Part shown: one piece after another, positions 60,254-64,000 of the stretch
Position numbering within the stretch: the stretch's first letter is position 1
How the letters are laid out: the number at the start of each line of letters is the position of its first letter
DNA from: Mesorhizobium xinjiangense
GTDB taxonomy: Bacteria; Pseudomonadota; Alphaproteobacteria; Rhizobiales; Rhizobiaceae
Assembly: GCF_009749525.1 (NCBI RefSeq)
Contig: NZ_WOAC01000002.1
Span: 124,001 to 188,000 of the forward strand
Length of the DNA stretch: 64,000 nt
Direction of reading: 5' to 3'
Made by a program: the position numbers and the translations under genes
Notes under the pieces: model-generated
What the model was told of the DNA's origin: nothing
The model's database searches: none
The model's input: the letters and a program-made list of their open reading frames with translations, nothing else

Positions 60254-60999
60254 CCATGGTCGCGACCAGCCCGCCGGAGCCTGTCTTCCCACCCGTGTTT
60301 ACCGGCCATGCCGTGGAGACGGGGCGCGAGCCGATTGACGCTGCCGTCGCCGCCGCGTCGACGGATATGGCCGATGCCGGCGACATCTTCTGGTCGCGCG
60401 CCACGGACCGGGCCGCGGCGGCAATCGTGCTGGAGCCCGAGGTTGCCCTGTCGTCGGCTTTGCAGATGGCGCCGGCGCTGATGGTGGCGACCGGCGACGC
60501 GCTCGGCGCGCTCGGACCGCCGAGCCTCCCCGTCACCTATCGCTGGCCGGTGACCCTCCTTGTCAATGCCGGCCGGGCGGGCGGCGTCGCCCTGGCCGCC
60601 CCGCGTGACACGGCCCTGTCGCAGGTGCCCGACCGGCTTGTCGTCGGCTTCGATCTCGCGCTTCGCTTTCCCGACGGCGTGCGCGACCCGGGTCTCGATC
60701 CGGATGTCACGGTCCTTCATGAGGAGGGCTGCGGCGATATCGACAGCCGGGCATTGATCGGCGCGGTGGCGCGGCATTTTCTCACCTGGGTCGACACCTG
60801 GCTTCAGGACGGTTTTCGTCCGGTGCATAGGGCGTGGGTGACGCGGGCAGAGGAAACGGGCCGATGGATCGAGTGCGCCTTGCCGGCCGGCCGCTGGGCC
60901 GGCACGATGGTCGGCCTGGACGAGGAGGGCGGTCTTATTCTCAATCATGACGGCGAGATGATTTCGGTGCCGCTCGCGGCTGCAATGGAGCGCTATTGA
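60250..60999 (+). CDS. Biotin/lipoate A/B protein ligase-family protein
   Basis: A 249-aa protein with a ligase-like fold: GDIFWSRATDRAAAAIVLEPEV near 38-59, LGPPSLPVTYRWPVTLLVNAGRAGGVAL near 88-115, and a C-terminal beta domain (RWIECALPAGRWAGTMVGLDEEGGLILNHDGEMISVPL) of the DUF4444 kind. The conserved lysine of classical lipoate ligases is not evident, so the activity is uncertain. Start is GTG 60250 (overlapping the previous stop) or ATG 60256. It is in the formate dehydrogenase operon. Confidence 0.82.
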   Translation: MTMVATSPPEPVFPPVFTGHAVETGREPIDAAVAAASTDMADAGDIFWSRATDRAAAAIVLEPEVALSSALQMAPALMVATGDALGALGPPSLPVTYRWPVTLLVNAGRAGGVALAAPRDTALSQVPDRLVVGFDLALRFPDGVRDPGLDPDVTVLHEEGCGDIDSRALIGAVARHFLTWVDTWLQDGFRPVHRAWVTRAEETGRWIECALPAGRWAGTMVGLDEEGGLILNHDGEMISVPLAAAMERY

Positions 61000-61001
61000 A
61001 C

Positions 61002-62060
61002 ATGGAACCGGCGATCGTGCGCAGCAAGAGACCAGCCCTGGGTGGGCGGCCGGTATGGAAATCGGCCGGTCTTCATCTCACGCACCGGCTCGACAATGGC
61101 TGGCTCGCCGTCTCGCCCGACCTGCTGCGCGCCTATTACACCCGGCCCGAGATTCATCCGATCGAGGAGAGCTGCGCGAACGAGCACCGTCTGTTCGAAA
61201 AGCTCATGGAAACGCCCGACGCACCGGTTGCAGACCATGAGATCGCGGCGATCGCCGATCCGGATGCGGCGGATAATTATCGCCATCTGCTCGCCTATCG
61301 CGACCACCTTGTCGGACACGGCTCTGTCGAGGCCGCCTATCTGGCGCTGTTTCGTCCCGGCGCGCCGCAGGTGCCTCCCGTCTTCATCGAACAGCTCGCG
61401 CACCTGATCGTCGCCAACATGCTCGACGGCGAGGACGACGCCTTCGTCCTGCGGGCGGGCGAGCTGTTCTTTCGCGAACAGAAGGTGACGCTTGCCGAGG
61501 GTCAGCTGATGCTGGCCGATGCGGAGGTTGTCGAGATGTATACCGAGACCGGCGGGCTGGGCGGCCTCGGCGCGCTTTTGACGGAAGCAGGAACGCCGAT
61601 GCGCGAGATTTCACTCGATGTGCTTGGCGAGGACAATGCGGCCACCTACGAGGAGCGCGCCGACCAGTTCAATTTCGCCCTCGATTTCCGCTTCACCCAG
61701 CCCGGCCAGGACGCGCTGGCGCGTGTCGTGGAACGCTGGCTCGGCCATTTCGCGGCCCTGCCGGTGCGCGTGCAGGCGATGCGCTCGATCACCGATGAAC
61801 GCTGGAGCTGGCATATCGGGCTCGATTCGCAGGCGACCACTATCCTCAATGCCCTTTACACGGGCGAAACAGTTGACGAGGCGGAGCTGCAGCGTCTGCT
61901 GGCGCTCTTCCGCCTCGAATTCCTGGAGCAGGACGGGCTGATCGAGACGATGCGCGGCAAGCCGGCCTATCTCGGCTTGGCCATGACGGACGACGAGCGG
62001 GTCAGGCTCAAGCCGCAGAACCTGTTGACGAATCTTCCCTTGAAGAACCCGGTGCAGTGA
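61002..62060 (+). CDS. DUF6352-family protein
   Basis: A 352-aa soluble protein of a conserved family (DUF6352) found beside formate dehydrogenase genes in Hyphomicrobiales. It has WKSAGLHLTHRLDNGWLAVSPDLLRAYYTRPEIHPIEESC near the N-terminus (about 20-60), and a helical middle. No known catalytic motif. ATG 61002 follows the ligase-like gene within five bases; an in-frame TTG at 60996 is less likely. Possibly an assembly factor. Confidence 0.8.
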   Translation: MEPAIVRSKRPALGGRPVWKSAGLHLTHRLDNGWLAVSPDLLRAYYTRPEIHPIEESCANEHRLFEKLMETPDAPVADHEIAAIADPDAADNYRHLLAYRDHLVGHGSVEAAYLALFRPGAPQVPPVFIEQLAHLIVANMLDGEDDAFVLRAGELFFREQKVTLAEGQLMLADAEVVEMYTETGGLGGLGALLTEAGTPMREISLDVLGEDNAATYEERADQFNFALDFRFTQPGQDALARVVERWLGHFAALPVRVQAMRSITDERWSWHIGLDSQATTILNALYTGETVDEAELQRLLALFRLEFLEQDGLIETMRGKPAYLGLAMTDDERVRLKPQNLLTNLPLKNPVQ

Positions 62061-62074
62061 AGGAGAAATCCGGT

Positions 62075-62374
62075 ATGACCGCTTCCGCAGCCAACATCTC
62101 CAATGCACCGTGGATGCGCCTCGTCGCCCTGGTGCTCGCCATCCTGCTTGCCCTTGCGGCATGGTTTGTCTGGCAGAACGCCGATGCGCGCCTCAAGGCC
62201 GTGCCGCCCGCGGCCGATACGCTGCCGGCCCTGGGCGTTCCACAGGCTGTTTCGGACTGCATCGACCGCCGCACGGCGGACATCAACAACCTTGTCGATC
62301 AAGGGTTCATGGATGCCGACGCGGCACGGCTCTCGCTGCAGAATGCGCGTTCTCTCTGCGTGCAGCGCAATTAG
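62075..62374 (+). CDS. 99-aa membrane-anchored protein in formate dehydrogenase operon
   Basis: One N-terminal helix (WMRLVALVLAILLALAAWFVW) followed by a periplasmic helical domain with two cysteines (SDCIDRRTADINNLVDQGF and NARSLCVQRN), which may pair. AAGGAGA lies nine bases before ATG 62075. It is the last gene of the plus-strand operon; its TAG stop lies in the palindromic repeat. Function unknown. Confidence 0.72.
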   Translation: MTASAANISNAPWMRLVALVLAILLALAAWFVWQNADARLKAVPPAADTLPALGVPQAVSDCIDRRTADINNLVDQGFMDADAARLSLQNARSLCVQRN

Positions 62375-62441
62375 AGCATGTCCCGCTCAAACGGAATCGT
62401 TTGAGCGAAAGGTACATGCTCCAACATATTGATCTGGCGCG
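62372..62441. repeat. Dispersed palindromic repeat, copy 2
   Basis: Starts TAGAGCATGTCCCGCTCAAAC; CGCTCAAAC (62384-62392) pairs exactly with GTTTGAGCG (62399-62407). A second stem, GCTTCGAAC with GTTTGAAGC, follows at 62452-62475. As with copy 1, it lies between convergent genes and gives the upstream gene its TAG stop. Confidence 0.85.
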
Positions 62442-62496
62442 CATACCTTTGCTTCGAACGTTTCGGTTTGAAGCGAAGGCGCGCTGGATAGCGAAG

Positions 62497-64000
62497 CTAT
62501 TCTTCGCTCAGAAAATCCTCGATCGACAGGCCCTTCTTCTCGGCCTGAACGTAATCGTCGGTGGTGCGCATGCGCTGCCGCGTGGCCATGGCGAAGGGAT
62601 CGCGGCCGCCTTCCGACAGCGTCTCGAGCCGGCAATTGTCGCACATCTCGATCAGGGCGACGCGCTCGGCGGACTGGAACATCCAGTGCTTGCCGCCGAG
62701 TTCGCTCTTGACCCGGTCCAGGACGCCGCGCGCGGCGAACGGCTTGCCGCAACGGATGCATTCGGCCGGCTCGTCCTCGTATAGCGTGACCGGCTGCATG
62801 ACGCCGGCCGAAAGATTGTAGCGCGGCGCCAGCGCGATCGCGTCTTCCGGGCAGGTCGCCGCACAGATGCCGCACTGCACGCAGGCGGCCTCGACCAGAC
62901 GCAGTTGCGGCTTGTCGGGATTGTCGCGCAGGGCATCGGTCGGGCAGGACGACACGCAGGCCAGGCACAGCGTGCATTTGTCGTTGTCGACTTCGACGGC
63001 GCCGTAGGGCGCCGACTCGGGCAGGTGGATGATCTCGTCCGCCGGGGCACCGGCGCTTGCAAGAAGGGCGATCGCGGCACGTGCCACCTCGCGCTTGCCG
63101 CCCACCGGCGTAAAGGCGGAACGTGCGATCTCGCCCGGCGTGTCGGCGGCATAAAGGGCCGCCTCGAGCGCATCAGGATCGTTGTCGGGAAGAACCCGGA
63201 TACGCCCGCTTTCAAGCCCGAGCCCGGCAAGAAGCGCGTCCATCAGGCGGATTTCCTCTTCCAGCGCACCGAGTTCGCCGCCTTTGCGGGGATCGACAAG
63301 CACCCGGATGGCGCGAAAGCCGGCGGCCAGGCCGGCGGCAAGCGCGTCATGCCCGACACCGCTCGCCGAATGCAGTTCCAGCGGGATGACATTTGCCGGC
63401 AGGCCGCGCCCGAAGCGCGCCATGGCGTTGATGAGCGGCGTGCCGTATTCGCCGTCGTGAATGAGCAGCACTGGCGCCTCGCCGCCGGCGTCGAGATAAA
63501 TGCGCGCCAGCGTCTGGATACGCTCGATGAGCGCGCCGCGTTGCGGATATTCGTAAGAGACGGCGCCGGTGGGGCAGTGCGCTGCGCAATTGCCGCAGCC
63601 GCCGCAAATGCCGGCATCGACCTTCACCCCGTCTCCGTCCGGCGTGATGGCGCCGGGCGGGCAATTGTCGATGCATTTCGTGCAGCCCGTCTTCCTGGAG
63701 CGTTCGTGGGCGCAGATTGAGGCGTCGTAGCTGATATAGATCGGCTTTTCGAATTCGCCTTCAAAGCCGCTCGCCTCGAAGATTGCCCGCATGACGGCGG
63801 CCGGATCACCGGGATCGGCACGGAAATAGCCGTCTCGCCCTTCCGTGCGCGCAAACGGCGCGGCGCCTCCGGTCATGTCGAACAGGACGCTGCAGTTCGA
63901 CGCCGCCCCGTCGCGGGGCATGGCGAATTGCGGCGCGCCGCGCGAGGAGGGCAGCATTGGCGCATAGCCGTCGACGATGACTTCGAAGGCACCCAGCGAT
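62497..64000 (-). CDS. Multi-cluster 4Fe-4S ferredoxin of formate dehydrogenase region (partial at window edge)
   Basis: At least 500 aa, open through the right edge of the window, so the N-terminus is missing. Four [4Fe-4S] motifs are visible: CTKCIDNCP, CGGCGNCAAHCP, CTLCLACVSSCP and CVQCGICAATCP, followed by a further pair CIRCGKPF and MCDNCR that resembles a zinc- or iron-binding knuckle. A central domain (about 145-300 of the visible part) resembles a hydrogenase-type delta subunit (LLIHDGEYGTPLINAMARFGRG). It is convergent with the formate dehydrogenase operon and may carry its electrons in the cytoplasm. Confidence 0.9.
   Translation of the reverse strand, partial: SLGAFEVIVDGYAPMLPSSRGAPQFAMPRDGAASNCSVLFDMTGGAAPFARTEGRDGYFRADPGDPAAVMRAIFEASGFEGEFEKPIYISYDASICAHERSRKTGCTKCIDNCPPGAITPDGDGVKVDAGICGGCGNCAAHCPTGAVSYEYPQRGALIERIQTLARIYLDAGGEAPVLLIHDGEYGTPLINAMARFGRGLPANVIPLELHSASGVGHDALAAGLAAGFRAIRVLVDPRKGGELGALEEEIRLMDALLAGLGLESGRIRVLPDNDPDALEAALYAADTPGEIARSAFTPVGGKREVARAAIALLASAGAPADEIIHLPESAPYGAVEVDNDKCTLCLACVSSCPTDALRDNPDKPQLRLVEAACVQCGICAATCPEDAIALAPRYNLSAGVMQPVTLYEDEPAECIRCGKPFAARGVLDRVKSELGGKHWMFQSAERVALIEMCDNCRLETLSEGGRDPFAMATRQRMRTTDDYVQAEKKGLSIEDFLSEE

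Overview
The window reads as a chromosomal stretch of a high-GC alphaproteobacterium, most likely a member of the Hyphomicrobiales (rhizobia and relatives such as Mesorhizobium or Hoeflea). The basis is gene content and style: TRAP and BMP-type transporters, a DUF2842 gene next to heme A synthase, a membrane formate dehydrogenase with TAT-signal subunits and DUF6352/DUF6494-type partners, and small rhizobial hypothetical proteins. No species is assigned. All family calls come from reading motifs; no database search was run.

Layout. (1) 1-10149: a sugar-acid catabolic operon on the minus strand (TRAP transporter DctPQM, VOC protein, RuBisCO-like protein, four-carbon acid sugar kinase) with a divergent LacI-type regulator. 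It lies between a complete FlaA1/CapD-type nucleotide-sugar gene and a decayed partial copy of that gene. (2) 10810-20247: a second minus-strand operon in which a stand-alone Rieske protein, a Rieske-less oxygenase alpha subunit, a GST-like protein and a VanB-type reductase precede a BMP/purine-nucleoside type ABC transporter and an acylphosphatase-like protein, with a divergent LysR regulator. The parts match the NdmC/NdmD/NdmE purine-alkaloid N-demethylase system, but with NdmD split into two genes. (3) 20248-28533: an accessory, partly decayed region with a RidA-like gene, duplicated intergenic modules, prophage remnants (truncated portal gene), frameshifted genes and several very small membrane proteins, ending at tRNA-Pro(GGG). 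(4) 28692-41166: exopolysaccharide synthesis and control (polymerase, priming phosphotransferase, glycosyltransferase, export lipoprotein, chain-length protein, LuxR response regulator, hybrid kinase, BioF2-type acetyltransferase, polysaccharide deacetylase). (5) 41176-42648: DUF2842 and heme A synthase.

(6) 42711-64000: a molybdenum/tungsten formate dehydrogenase island. It carries three MoeA paralogues (one degenerate, one fused to a PBP-like domain, one canonical), MobA, FdhD, a TusA-like protein, an HTH-PBP regulator, a TupABC-type tungstate transporter, a TorD-like chaperone, a small TAT protein, FdhA, FdhB, FdhC, a WD40-cytochrome c fusion, a row of poorly described conserved proteins, and a multi-cluster ferredoxin that runs off the right edge. 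Together these take up the metal, build and sulfurate the cofactor, and assemble a periplasmic formate dehydrogenase feeding electrons to the membrane.

The leads I rank highest are the split N-demethylase cluster, the RuBisCO-like sugar-acid operon with its unassigned VOC protein, and the formate dehydrogenase accessory genes, especially the WD40-cytochrome c fusion.
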